This document shows positions 11,847 to 25,143 of a DNA stretch of 64,000 nucleotides, piece after piece. Location of the stretch: positions 2,501 through 66,500 of the forward strand of contig CAJHZI010000373.1 in NCBI GenBank assembly GCA_905160935.1, given 5' to 3'. The position numbers were made by a program, and so were the translations under genes. Within the stretch, counting starts at the first letter, position 1, and each line of letters starts with the position of its first letter. The notes beneath the pieces are model-generated. The model was not told the origin of the DNA. It saw nothing but the letters and a program-made list of their open reading frames with translations, and did no database searches. The stretch comes from Enchytraeus crypticus (Eukaryota > Annelida > Clitellata > Enchytraeida > Enchytraeidae).

Positions 11847-12657
11847 CTGCAGGATTTTACTCACTGATTGACTAACCATCGAAAATAAAAACAGGAATTT
11901 TTGTGCACACTAGATTCCATGGCCCGGTATCTTAGAAATGTGTAATTGTGGTATGCTTTCTACTAAAGAGATAATACTTTATCGTCAGTTTCTGTATCCT
12001 GGTCTAGATTTGGAATATGTAAAATTTTAAAGATTGTTAAGAATTAGTATGTAGTAAAGACAGTTGCAGTATTATATAATCATGTCTTGCAATTAATTAT
12101 GTATATTTAGTGGAATTTTTTAAATTTTCTTGACGATTAATGACCACAATCCTTTTTAATCACAGTGCCTTTACGGATTGTTTTTGTGCCTCTCTTGATT
12201 TCTTATTGTTTCATTTTATTTAATTTTTCTTGAAACTATCGTCTGGCTAAATATGATAGTTGTTAAGGTGTTTTAATTTCTTTTCTTGGATGAAGGCATA
12301 AACAACAATAATAAATTACTTAACATATACTTTGTCAGACAGGAAATACTATATGGATGAGGCCGTTTTAAAAACGGTTCCTATGCACCAAATTAATGTC
12401 AGTTTCGTCATCTAACGTTCAAGCTGACGCAACAAACGTCTTCAAAACACTGAACTATCTCAATCGATCTCGTCAAATAAAATCAGTTACAATTAATAAT
12501 TTATTACAGTACTATTTTCACTCGTTACCGTACTATAGAGTATCTCAAAAGAATTATCCAAACAATAATTAAAAACTTTGTTAATGAAAGAAGTTCGGAT
12601 AATAAGTTATTAACAATAATTAGTTAGGCAATGGAAGAAGTTAATAATAAATAGAGA

Positions 12658-15600
12658 TCACAGTAGGTCGTAGAAATGGTCTAAACCCTGTCCTATTTCC
12701 CATATAGAAATCCCTACTCCGAGCTCCCTGGCCAGCTTTAGACGCACGTTGATCGATTTCAACGTAGGATAGTATACCTCGTGCTCCCCGTCACTCCCTC
12801 TGGTGAAAAGAATATAATAATTACAACAACAATTAGACTATTAGACCTCATACAATATTACAGGTAAAGTAAAATATAGTACACTATTAAATTAGTTTTA
12901 AAATGTTGATCTTTATCAAGAATCTTGTATTACAAATTGCATGGATCTTTAATACAAAATTGCATAAATAAAGAAAAGAGTAAATATTACAAATTTTTAA
13001 ATAATAACATAAAAATTACTAAATTTAGATTACTTACGACGGTACTATTCCCTTCATTGAATTTGGCTGTATTTATGAACTGCATTTAAACATTGAGGAC
13101 TGTAATTAAGTTAACTTTAATTAAGTAAAAGAAGTTTAAAATATGAATTTATGAACCCATACTGTATTTACAATATTATTGTAAATTCAGACTAACTTAA
13201 GCAATTCAGCCCTTGAGATGATCAAAACATAATATGTTACACATATTATGGTTTTAAGAATTCTTGACAGTTTTAATGGATACACTTTAGTAAAGAGTGA
13301 CTAACCGATACTTAACAACATGCTCTGAAAACTCCTCATTCCACAGAATCTTTGTTTTGAGCTTTGACAGAAGTTCAATATATCTAACACAACAAAATAG
13401 AAAAGCATATAAACCCAATATTAAACATTAATATTACGTTAATGACTTAATACTGAATAAAGAGTATTTGCAACAATGATAATTACTTTCAATGAAATTG
13501 GATTATTCAATAAATCAAAATGAAGTACTTGACGCCGTTTGTGGATGACAGATTACTTTGTTCGACATCGTCACCGGCTGCAGCCGGTGACGATGTCGGT
13601 AAGATACTCGACCACCGATCAGTATGTGCTGGGTTCATATCCTGGGCTTGCCCGTCACTGACATCGCTTTCGAATGAGGAAACTGACGCTAACATTAGCT
13701 TTTATTATATGTAATGTGCACATCATGTATAATGAAATATGTTTGATGGTTTGAATAAAAACGAAAAGAAGATTGCCTATTAATTACAGTTTCGTTTAGC
13801 CACTCACTTATGCCTATGATAGGTTCATTTAACCACTCACTGATTGCCTATGATAGGTTCATTTAACCACTCACTGATTGCCTATGACAGGCACATTTAA
13901 CCACTCACTGATTGCCTATGATAGGTTCATTTAACCACTCACTGATTGCCTATGACAGGCACATTTAACCACTCACTGTTTGCCTATGATGGGTTCATTT
14001 AGCCACTCACTGATTGCCTATGATGGGTCCACCCCCTCGAGGCATCAGATAGTCGTTTCCATAGAAGTTGAGTCCCATTAGGATCTTCTTTCTGTTGGGA
14101 GAGCTGGACTCAGGACACAAGTATTCCACGTTCCTTCTCATCCAATCAACCGGACTGTTGGGTCCGGGACTGTAACAAAGCAACAATACAGTAACCAGTT
14201 GAGTGGCCGAATGGATAGCAAGCTTGACTGAGAAATAAGATCGCATATTCGAATCTCAACTGGACCACTCTGAATCTCAACTGGACCACTCTGATACAAT
14301 AGCTTGTGGTACAGAAACAGACGTTAAACTTGGCTTTGCAGCTTTTAACAGATGAGAAAAACCACAGTAGCGGTTTCGCAACAATCTAATCAATGGAATA
14401 GGACGATGATCAGAACGTTATCATTTCATAATTTTAATCGCGAAGTCTACTTAAATTATCATACTTTTAGATTCTATTTGTACTCGAGCCATTTGGTAAC
14501 GCCAAGAACTTCTGTAGACTGGTCATACAGTGTACTGATTTGTTTCAAAGTAAATATGTTCATATTATGTATCTAAACCAGCAAAGTTCATCTAGAGTGA
14601 TCAACTGAACGCTGTACTATAATATTTATCTTCATAAAAATTCTATATAGACCCAAATCTAGTAAAGCAACAGCAATAAAAGAATTTACTTCAACGTTAA
14701 ATTAACGAAAACTTGTTCACTAATTAATTATATTACTAATTTCTTCAAAATGTAACTCTCACAATCTTGCTCACCTCCAGCCAATGTAAGATACTGAGAG
14801 ACGTATAAACTTCATAGCAAACAGCACAGTAGCAAGCTATAATAGTGGTAGGAGAAAAAACCAAGATGATTCTATTTATTTAGCTACTAGAGGGAGAAAT
14901 GATGGGTACTGTACTTGGCAGCGTTGGAATGATCGTACGTCATTAGACTGACGGCATCGGTTACTGCGGCTAGACCTTTGAAATCCTCCTGTGATATAGT
15001 GCCCGACTCTCTAGTCGTTCTGTTCAATCAATCAATCAATCAACTAGTGAATCAATCAATAAATCAATCAGTCACTCAGTGAATCAGTTATATAATTAAT
15101 CTCAGAAGTTATACTTAATGGACATATTGCGCAGACAGCCTATGCTTATATTAAACAATATAAGATAATTTTATATAAGACAATCACAACTTTGATGTAC
15201 AATGCGCCAGACTTGGTAAATTGATAGCAATTATTACTTCCTAGTGGTTGACCACTATGGAAGATTACAAAGTTAAGCAGAGATTTGCATAAGCCAGTTT
15301 GAAACTTATAAGATCAATAAAACTAGCTTGAGAAACCCAGTTTAAGAAATAAATTAAACTCTGAATTAATGAATATAATTCTAAATAAAAGATTAAATTG
15401 ATAGCAATTACTTCTTAGTGGTAGACTGCTTTAGAAGATTACAAAGTTAAGTAGAGCTCTGCCTATGACAGTTTGAACTTATAAGTTCAATAAAACTAGA
15501 TTGAGAAACTCAGTTTAAAAATAAATTAAACTCTTAATTAATGAATAAAATTCTGAATAAAAGATTAAATAGAACACTAACTAACCCAGGATATATGGGT

Positions 15601-18600
15601 GGAGGAATGACAACGATTAGCTTGACCTCATTCTCTTGGAATGACTCATAGACGTGACCCAGAAAGTGCAACAACTCGCTGAAATAAACAAAAAAGCCTA
15701 GAGGTCAAACAGTGTCATACTAGTTATGTCATCCAGCCGTGATTGCACGTTGATTTCTCAGTTCAATACAGCTTAATTCAATAGTTTAGTTATCATTAAA
15801 ACTGGCTTTAAACAGCAAAAATGACTTTAATTTACAATATTTTTTTTATATATAAATATTTTAATTATTATTTTAATATTATTGTTATCATTATTATATT
15901 TATAAAATTATACAGGCCACTTGCTTTTCTACTCTAGTTTTCTACTCTTTTCTACTCTTCTACACAGATAAACACTTGTTTTCTACTCTTGTTTTCTACT
16001 CTTTTCTACTCTTCTACACAGATAAACACTTGTTTTTCTACTCTTGTTTTCTACTCTTTTCTACTCTTTTACACAGATAAACACTTGTTTTTCTACTCAT
16101 AACTAATCGAATGTTGTAAGTTTAAATTAAAGATCCGACCTGTGACGATGTTGACCAAACTGAGACCATACCTCCAGTATCAACCCATCAAACTTATACT
16201 TCTGTAACAAAAATATTATTAGAATATAAAAAACACGCAATATAGTGAAATGATCAACTATGTTGATATCTTTCACTTTCAATACAACATGTTTAAACCA
16301 TTAGGCAATTTAGTTCATTTTCCGTATAACCAGTGGAGTGAAGGTCTGAGATTTTACTCCCACATCAGCATACAAGAGAAAGATATATTTTCCAATTTCT
16401 CTAGTTAAAAATTTAAAAAGTCTTTATTTCCAAGACTACCTATGCAATAATTTGTAAGATGACATTATACAAAACAGCCACACTACTAGATTATGAACTG
16501 AGATGTTACAATTTATTGGATTGTGTTATTATTTATTTAATAAATAATAACACAATCCAATCTCTCAACTAATCTCCAAAACAATCCGTCAATCAACTAA
16601 TCAAGTTACATCATTGATCAATCAACAGATTTTAAAGCCATTAAATAATATTATTTCCGAATAATAAGAAAGACTGACCTTTACTATTTGAAGTAAGGAA
16701 CCGATACATTCTTGCTGATCCACTTCAGACGTCAACAGAATGTGGAAGTCATTTCCCGTCCAGCCATCGAACAGCACACGAGGCACTGAGTAAGAAACAA
16801 AATCCAATATAGCAGCAATATAGCAGCAGCACTATCAAATTGCAAAATAACAATCAGGAAATGTCAATGCAGTATGCATGCATGTCATTTGAAATAGAAA
16901 AACTCAATAGTTTATTAGTTAAATCACTAAACAATGCTTTATCATACAAGATTCTGTTTTTAATAATTTATCAAGATTATAATATAAGCAACTATATAAA
17001 GCGATATCTAATGTCAAACTGAATGCTCTCATATATGGCATTAAGTAGCAATAATACAAGTATATAAATATAACTTGGTCATACCTAGTTTTGCTCCACC
17101 TTTTCTTACCTCTGAGACCCAACCTGCATAAATAATACACAACACCAGGACAATAGATCATGAAAATCTAATCGGACTTAAAGAAAAATTTCATAAGAAT
17201 ATAAACACAGAAAAACTACCTCACAGAATGCAGGATACATAGGATGGTGTACAATATAAAATGATTTAATGTTAGTTTCTTCTTCCCAATAGCTTGTCCG
17301 AGAGAAATCATGCACAAAACTACATTCCCTAATGAGAAACATAACGTGCAAGTGACCTAGTAAAGTGGTACCTACTAGGTCATTCAATCAGGAGAGCTAC
17401 TGCTGACTATATACTAATTTGGCTATAGTTTATAAGTCTATAGTTTGGCTATAGTTTATTTACAAAACGAAGTAGAATTTAGACATAGAGAAAGATAACC
17501 ACATGATGAGCAACATCCACAGATAAATAGTAGAAAGAAGCCATAGAAAAACTACCCTGATCAACATCGTGAGTGCCTCGTATAACATACTGCCCTCCTT
17601 GTCTGACAATCTGCAGCCAGACAGGCGACACGTACGAGAACTTCTGTGAGAATATCTTAGCGACGTCATATCCGTGGTTGTTCCACTGCAATGAAGGAAA
17701 ATCACTAATTGATAATATAAATGCTATGCACCACATATTCACATTTCATATCTGTATTGCTTTATTTCATTTTATGCTAGGACATGAAAATCTTTGAATT
17801 TGAGCTATGTCAATTCGGGCTACTCTACCTAAGCAAAGATTACAAGCTTCTATGCCTGAGCTCTGGCATTACTTATACATCCCTGACAACATCCATGTAT
17901 GAGGAAACGGATGTTTAACCTTTATTATTTATTATTACTATTATTATTATCATTATTATTTTCAATTTAATATCAAGTTGCTACATTGCATTTCTAATAA
18001 AAATAAGCCTCAAATTAACCACACAAGATCATTGCTAAAATTTATATCAACTGAAGCACACTAAACGTCTGGCCAAATTTATATTTTAGCAAAGAGATTT
18101 GTTACAGAGATAACAGGCTGAATTGCTGATAATGCATTTAGATCTTGCCAATGTTAACAATTTTAAAAGTTTAAAATTCAGGGACACCCAGTCAGCAATC
18201 AAAAGCATAAAATTATTACTTATATCACTTGATCCTATTTATTAGCACTAACCGGAGTTACATAGGCCAGCGTATCACCATCAAACTGTTTAAGAACACG
18301 TTCAGCTTCGTTATATGTGGCGTGGTCCTTGACAATATCGGAAACCTTCACGTTATCCACCGTCAATCCTCTTGTGGCCACTTTCTCATCCGACGCCGGC
18401 TATCAATATAACAGATTTAATAGTACTTATTGACATTTTAAATTACAATCAGCAAGCAATAATTTATAACTAAAACATCTTGTTTATTAAATTATAACTA
18501 AGATCAATTTCAACTATATTGCTTTTATCTAAGCCTCTATCTGGTAAGGATTTACTTAGACATCGCCTCCTCTCCCATTCCTATCTTTCTCTATCGTTTA

Positions 18601-18812
18601 CTTTAATTCTCTTGTTTACTCATTGCGACTATCTCTCTTATTTCTTCACATGAAGATATTGAAGACCATTTTCTTAATAGAATTTCACTAACCTGCTTTA
18701 CTTTGTCAGATTTCTTCTTTTTATCACTTTTGCTTAGCGTAGCATCGCTTAATGAAGAAACTAAAAGCACCACAAGAGGAAACACAAGCACTACATTTGG
18801 CAACAGCTTCAT
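12658..18812 (-). CDS. CHID1: Chitinase domain-containing protein 1 (CHID1/SI-CLP, 11 coding exons)
   Basis: A secreted or lysosomal GH18-fold chitinase-like lectin; the human protein binds stabilin-1 and saccharides. Coding exons in transcript order: 18812-18693, 18399-18253, 17685-17556, 17123-17085, 16785-16679, 16201-16140, 15678-15586, 15019-14915, 14169-14011, 13383-13306, 12799-12658. All phases close to 393 aa, the length I recall for human CHID1. The N-terminus is a signal peptide ([20 protein letters not shown]) followed by ATLSKSD. Other family blocks: [51 protein letters not shown]-like, [17 protein letters not shown]. The GH18 acid motif is replaced by FDGLILEVW, so no chitinase activity is expected. 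An upstream in-frame ATG (18824) exists, but TGTTGCAG just before 18812 looks like an acceptor of a 5'-UTR intron. Confidence 0.95.
13565..13702 (+). mobile_element. SINE-1 copy in CHID1 intron 10, with palindromic head
   Basis: It shares the SINE-1 body (TCAGTATGTGCTGGGTTCAT, GACATCGCTTTCGAATGAGG). Its head forms a perfect 36-bp palindrome at 13563-13598 centred on CTGCAG. Confidence 0.8.
13796..14030. repeat. 34-bp minisatellite covering the CHID1 exon 9 splice donor
   Basis: Seven copies. The one nearest the exon (about 14001-14030) contains the authentic exon end plus donor (minus strand CAATCA|GTGAGTGG); six more lie downstream in the intron. Each copy repeats GTGAGT after an AATCA- or ATAA-type context. 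Confidence 0.93.
15215..15570. repeat. Tandem duplication, two copies of about 178 bp, in CHID1 intron 7
   Basis: 15215-15393 and 15396-15570 align throughout. Shared phrases include ATTGATAGCAATTA, GATTACAAAGTTAAG and AATAAATTAAACTCT. They differ by scattered substitutions and indels. Confidence 0.88.
15917..16100. repeat. Three-copy TTTCTACTC-rich repeat next to CHID1 exon 6
   Basis: A unit of about 58 bases (TTTCTACTCTTGTTTTCTAC, then CTTCTACACAGATAAACACT) repeats three times, ending about 40 bases from the exon 6 donor at 16140. Confidence 0.88.
16235..16375 (-). mobile_element. SINE-2 copy, 3' part, in CHID1 intron 5
   Basis: It shares ATAGTGAAATGATCAACTAT and CATTAGGCAATTTAG with seven other copies. 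It is truncated before the box B region. Confidence 0.7.
16515..16561. repeat. Perfect 47-bp palindrome
   Basis: Two 23-base arms, starting ATTGGATTGTGTTATTATTT, are exact reverse complements around a single central base. It lies in CHID1 intron 5. Confidence 0.95.
17880..17965 (+). repeat. Retroposon-tail fragment (family D) with (ATT)n end
   Basis: GAGGAAACGGATGTTTAACC followed by a TTATTATT tract. Related pieces occur at about 7640-7695, 9845-9905 (-), 27990-28065 (-), 31770-31830 and 52360-52405. Confidence 0.5.
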
Positions 18813-20468
18813 TCTGCAACACATAATGCAACAAGATAAAATCAACGAAAATTACAAATACTAATGCAGCTGAATACAATTGTTTTACGAACTCAACATA
18901 TATAAAATGTCAGATAATGAAAATGAACGCAACTAAATCTATTTTACTGCCACACAATAAACTTAATGAAGCTTCAATCATATTGTAATAAAATGACTAA
19001 ATGTGAAACTACGAGTGAAAACTGTCCCTAGTTATGCTTTAAAACATTAAATAAATATATTTTCTATAATCTTAGTTATAAAGCACCCATTTCCCATTGT
19101 CATCATCAATAATATTTTGATGCAAAATATAATAATTTGCTTATTATTTCCCATTGATAATAGTGCAATGATCTGAATGAAAAATATGGGTTTCTCTGGA
19201 TTTCTATCGCAGTGATATAATGCATTTTGATTCATATATATAATTTACCGATTGTACATATAAGAAGCTAAATTTTATCAGTCGTGTGCTAAATTTGTAC
19301 CTAAAACTAGATAAAACAAGTAATATTTTTATATCATGAAAAGTTTTTATGATGGAACTTTGTTTATCAACAAATGCAACGTATTGCAAGTTCTTGTCCA
19401 ATCTTGTTCTTAAGTTAAAATGATTTTCATATTTTTTATGCGTTGAGGTGTCTTACCGACAACAACAACTATAACAACATTTAGAGTGTTACTGTCGTCA
19501 ATGAAAACATCGAGCATTATAGAAACTTATACAATATAAGGATGAGATAATAGAGTTACGAAAGTAGATTCGTTCGCAGAAATTCCAGGCTACGTGATTG
19601 TAAACACCAAGAACAAGAACAGATATTGTAAAGTCTCGGAAATTATTTGTAAAGTTGAAATTTAAATTCTTTAAAAACTAATGATAATAAGACAATACAG
19701 GACGCCCAGCAATATTACATTTTCTAATACTAATATCGACGTAGTAGTTTACAGATTCAGTCAAATTAGACACCGATATAACTTCATTTTTGACAGGACT
19801 AAGAACTAATAAATAGATTTAGATTGTCAGCTTCAGTATCTTGATGAGGCAGACATTATCAAATATATGCAGTCCTTAGCAGGTATTCTCATGTTTCTAC
19901 GAATCAAAGCGAGAATTTGGATAAATCATTAAATTCATAACAAAAATGTCGTAAAGCTTAAAATGAAAGGTCTCACTTATAGACAACAATTTCAAATCCT
20001 TAAGTATTAAGTTTTAATTCCTCTTTGGCAATGAAACAGTACAATTATGATGAAACTTAACTCATGCTATGTGTATAAGTGAAATAATCATTTTTGATGA
20101 TCATCTTTGATGATAACATCATCATCATCTTACCTTAAATCCCAATTTAGCCAGGGTCGGGATACGAATAGACCATCTTTTAAAGTTTTTATCATCTTTA
20201 GTGCTAACAATCACTTTTAATACTTTTAATGTTTAACCACTTAGCAGCTTAGTCTATTACATTAAGCACCGGTTCTGTGAATGTCTGAGATTTTACTTTC
20301 TGATCAGCCCTGGAAATTAACCCCAGGACCTCATGAACAGCCATTTTTAATTTCATGACGCTACCTAAAGCCCTTTCACACTGAGCTATTTTGAATACTA
20401 TCAAATCTAAGACTGTCTTCATCACCAGTAAAACCTAAAGCTTCTGGTGAAAGTTCGCCGATAGATTT
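18813..20468. other. CHID1 upstream region and CDK5RAP1 3' flank
   Basis: It contains the probable CHID1 5'-UTR intron and promoter, a family F fragment (19458-19525), a LINE-C tail (about 20105-20185) and a degraded SINE-2 (about 20208-20400). No further exon was recognised. Confidence 0.6.
20208..20400 (-). mobile_element. Degraded SINE-2 copy
   Basis: It keeps GTGAATGTCTGAGATTTTAC and TTTCATGACGCTACC, in the family order. The box B region is mutated. Confidence 0.55.
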
Positions 20469-23400
20469 TCACGTGGTTTTAGTAAGGACACTTTGTGAAG
20501 TGGAGTAGATGGATTCGTTTGATCGACAGTCACTGTAATACTGGCAGAGTGATGTACGATACAAAGCCTTTCCCCTCATTACCTGGGAGGTAGCACCCGT
20601 GATCTGAAACATACAATAGAATTAACCGAGATATTTACAGGTCAATGTGCATCAAAATAGTTTTTCTAATTTAAATAAAAGATTTAGAAAATATTTTAAC
20701 AAGAGATTGGCCATTATCCTACCTGTTCACAGTTTAACCAGGCAGAGCCCGTGGCTTATTGGAGAGTTGTTCAACAGAGGATCAGTAGATTCAGGTTTCA
20801 AATCAAGTGCTATTCCTGTCACTGATATGCGATCAAGTAGGAAACTGACGCTAAACTTGGCTTTAGCTTTTTGGGATTTTACGACACGTGCAGTCACCGG
20901 TTAGTCAATTCTTCAAACAACCCGGACACAACACGGGGAAATATTTTAAATAATGTTTTACAAATACTAAAGCAAACATTAAAGTTTACATAAACATTAA
21001 AATCTACATAAAGTCCTACATTAAAGGCAGAATTAATCTTGAATTGTAAGAAGAAATAAAGTCGAGTATTTCTCCTATTACCTCCACGGCAACATAGTCT
21101 CCAGGCTGAACGGGTCTGAGGTCAGCGTCCTCAGAGCCAGCTGATGGGAGGGGCTGCCTGGGTACGATGACCTTGACATTGCTGTCACTACGACCAACCA
21201 GCTCTTCGCTCGATCTCTTGCTCACCTAATAAGTTAACAATTAATACATTAATGACAGATCCTAAGGTGAATTGAACCTCGTGGGTTCGAATCCCAGCCG
21301 CGCTGATCTGCGAGTAAAATCTCGGACATTCACTGGACTGGTCACACGGAAAATGGTCTAAATTGCCTAACGGTTTAAACATGTGGAATTACAAAGTGAT
21401 AGATATCAACATAGTTGATCATTTCACTATAATGTGTGTTTTTTTAAACCGTATTAAAAGTATTATTATTAACAAAGAAAGGAAAATGCTATTATAAATG
21501 TTCTAAATGTACTGAGAAATTATTAGAAAATCACGTGAATTGTGGACTAGCACTATATCACAATGAAGCCTAAGGACAATCACATAAGCAACAAAAGAAC
21601 AATTAATTAATGCACATGCAAAGTTAGAAAATATTTAATTTTAAATAATAGCAGGACTGGATATATGACCAGCTATAAGACAAGCAGATTAATTGTGCCT
21701 GAACTGTCGACGCAGACATTTCTGTTGTTAAAACACACTGGTATGGTAAAACCAGTGTGGTAAAATCAGTGTGGTAAAACCAGTGCGGTAAAACCAGTGT
21801 GGTAAAATCAGAATGGTAAAACCAGTGCGGTAAAACCAGTGTGGTAAAATCAGTGTGGTAAAACCAGTGCGGTAAAACCAGTGTGGTAAAATCAGTGTGG
21901 TAAAACCAGTGCGGTAAAACCAGTGTGATAAAATCCAGATTTAACTCTAGACGTTAGTCTACATATCGCTTCAATGAAGACATTAGAGTAGCATCAACAG
22001 CAGCTCGATCACAACACACCGCACATACCCCTTCGATAAGAACGAGCTGCCTGAGACCAATCTTAGCCTCATTCAGTCTCTTGGCCTCCTCACGGAACAC
22101 TCTGATCAGCTCGTCATGTCTGCGTGACTTCACCTCAGAGTCGACGTCATCCTCCAGCCTTCGATGTGCTCGTGTCTTCTGCAGGTCCAAAACAATCGAT
22201 GAAGCTTTTAATAAAATTCCATTTTAACTGATTATATACTTAATAATAATAATTATATACTTAATAATACTTTGGACTGATTTTCTGGATTTGGGAATCA
22301 AATCCAGAGAATCAAATCCAGAAGCATCGTTTTTGGACCTTCTTTTTGCTTGCCGGCTTGATTTTGTCTCAATAGTGCTCGATGTTGTCATTGATGACTG
22401 TAGCACTCTAATTGTTGTTATTATTATTTGCTATTATTTAAAATTAATTTTATTTAATTTAAGTTAAAAAAATTAAACACTAAAATTAAAACAGTCAGTA
22501 AATAATACAGGCATGTTTACGCATTAAATCAGTTCATTATACATAAATATAATTATTATATAATTTTTATATTCATATTTCTCACTCTCTAATGTTCTGC
22601 TAAATGGCAGGTTCAATGTACACATTCATCCACAGGTTCTATTTTCAGGCTCCATCAAGAGCACTCCATAGATCAACAAGTTATTCCCTTCACAATAGGC
22701 TATGCCTTATCCATATCATATTTAGCTTATAGATTGGGAAAATATATGGCTTCTGGAGTGTTTCCCCATTGTCTTATACATTGTCATTTCCTCAGTATCA
22801 AATTTATATACTTAAATAATTACAAATTAATACTTTACATTACCAGGCAAGCAAAGAGATCAAAAGGTTTCAGCAATTCAACAAATCAAAAAATGAATCA
22901 ATTGATTAACGTCTAGTCAAATAATAAATCTATATACTAGTATAATACATAAGATCCCACATCAAGTCAAAGAGAACAAAATAGAATCCAGAAATAAAGC
23001 TACTATTGCCCTCCCTCTCTTCTCTCTCTCTCTCTCTCGGGGTATTATAACTTTGATTATCATAAACTCCTCGTTATAGGCACCTGTCGCATGCTGTATG
23101 GGAAGCAGAAAGCAAAGTTGTACTTGACTTGGCGCATAAGTGACACCGTATCTTCATGGTCTTCCTCTTTTTCTCCGCAAAAACCAGCAATAAAGTCGCT
23201 GGACAGCGCCACGTCTAGCACAATACATGATACATAATAACACAACATATATATTAACACAGGAAATATAGAAGCTTAAACAGTGAACTTAGAAGAATTA
23301 CAGACAAAGCAAAAGATCATCGGCGGAGTGAAAAGTGTGATGATTTAGCAGAATATGATAGAAGAGGGAGGTCGGATCTATTATACCAGGAAGTCAGGAT

Positions 23401-25092
23401 ATTAACAAGAACCGATAAGAAAAAGAAAGGAGATGCAAAGAACATTAGTATAATGGGTAAAGATGGGGAATTGAAGACAGAGCTGGAAGAAGTAAAAGAA
23501 AGATGGAGAGAATATGTAGAGGAATTGTATGATAAGGCTGGGAAACCAGTTCAAGAGGATTTTAAAATAGAAGAAGAAAATCATAGAAGACAATAAAAGG
23601 GGCCTCGATTTAATGAAGGAGGAAATTTATTCTGCAATTAAAAGTATGAAGAAGGGAAAGGCAGCCGGAATAGATGAAATCCCAGCAGAATTCTTGAAAA
23701 TGTTGGAAGGAGAAACACTCAAAAAGTTAATGGAGGTATGTATGGAAGTGTACAATACAGGTATTTGGCCAGACGACTTTACCAAGTCAGTGATGATTCC
23801 AATTCCCAAAAAAGCCAATGCTGTGGAGTGTTCGGATTACAGAACAATCAGCTTAATACCTCATGCATCGAAGATCTTATTAAAGATAGTAAATAATCGC
23901 ATTCAGTCGAAAGCAGAGATGATACTGAGCAAGACACAATTTGGTTTTAGGAAAGGATGCGGCACAAGAGAAGCAACAGGAGTAATGCGGGTTCTTTGCG
24001 AAAGAAGCTTAGAATATCGAAATGACGTTTTTGTATGCTTTGTAGACTTCGAGAAGGCCTTTGACAGGATTGATTGCGTAACGATGATGAATATCTTAAA
24101 AAAAGAATAGGAATTGACTGGAGAGATAGAAGACTAATTTTGAACTTGTACATGAATCAAAGAGCAGTAATCAAAATCCAACAAGAATACTCAAAAGAAG
24201 GTAAAATAGGACGTGGAGTAAGACAAGGTGGTAGCATTTCGCCGCTGCTGTTTAACATTTACGCTGAGGCAATGATGGAGGAAGCCATGGAAGACTTGGA
24301 AGAAGGAATAAAAGTAGGAGGGAATTTGTTACAAGATGTACGATTTGCAGATGACCAAGGAATGGTAGCGGGCAGCGAGATTGGATTGCAGAAGATAATG
24401 GATAGGCTGAATGATACGGCCCTAAGATATGGCATGAAGATTAATATAAAAAAGACCAAGGTTATGAGAGTGTCCAATAATAAAGGAGAAGTTAATATCA
24501 CAATAAATGGTACGAAATTGGAACAGGTAAGGAGTTTCAAATATTTGGGTCATACTATAACCGATGATGGGAAATGTGAGATGGAAATATGCAGTAGGAT
24601 TGCACAAGCAAAAGCGGCCTTTGGTAGTAGAAAAGAACTATTAACAAAAAGTCTAAAGAAAGACACAAAGATAAAGATAGTGAAAACTTCGGTTTGGACC
24701 ACGCTATTGTATGGAAGATATTAGGAAACTGGAGGCATTGGAAATGTGGATTTGGAGAAGAATGGAGAGGATTAGCTGGACTCAAAGGTTACAAATGAGG
24801 AAGTCCTGGAGAGAGTTGGCACAGATAGACAGTTGATAAATGTACTAAGAAATAGGAAGAAGAGATGGATAGGACACATTCTAAGGGGGGAAGGTCTATT
24901 AAAAGAGGTTATAGAAGGTAGAATGGAAGGAAAAAGAGGCAGGGGCACACCGAGATTAGGTATGTTAGATGATTTAAAGACCCACTCATATGTGGAAATG
25001 AAGAGGAAGGCAGAAGACAGAGAAGAGTGGAGGCGTTATGTACCATGGACCTGCCCGTAGGCAGTGCAATAAGAGAGAGATGTATTAACACA

Positions 25093-25143
<51 letters not shown>

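Larger units (their letters stand above)
9552..12657. other. Convergent DTWD2/CHID1 intergenic region
   Basis: It holds the 3' flanks of both genes, a LINE-C tail (about 9724-9815), a short repeat with CGTTTCCTCAT...GATGATGTCAGGAACGT (about 9845-9905), and two large minisatellites listed separately. No additional coding exon was recognised. Confidence 0.7.
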
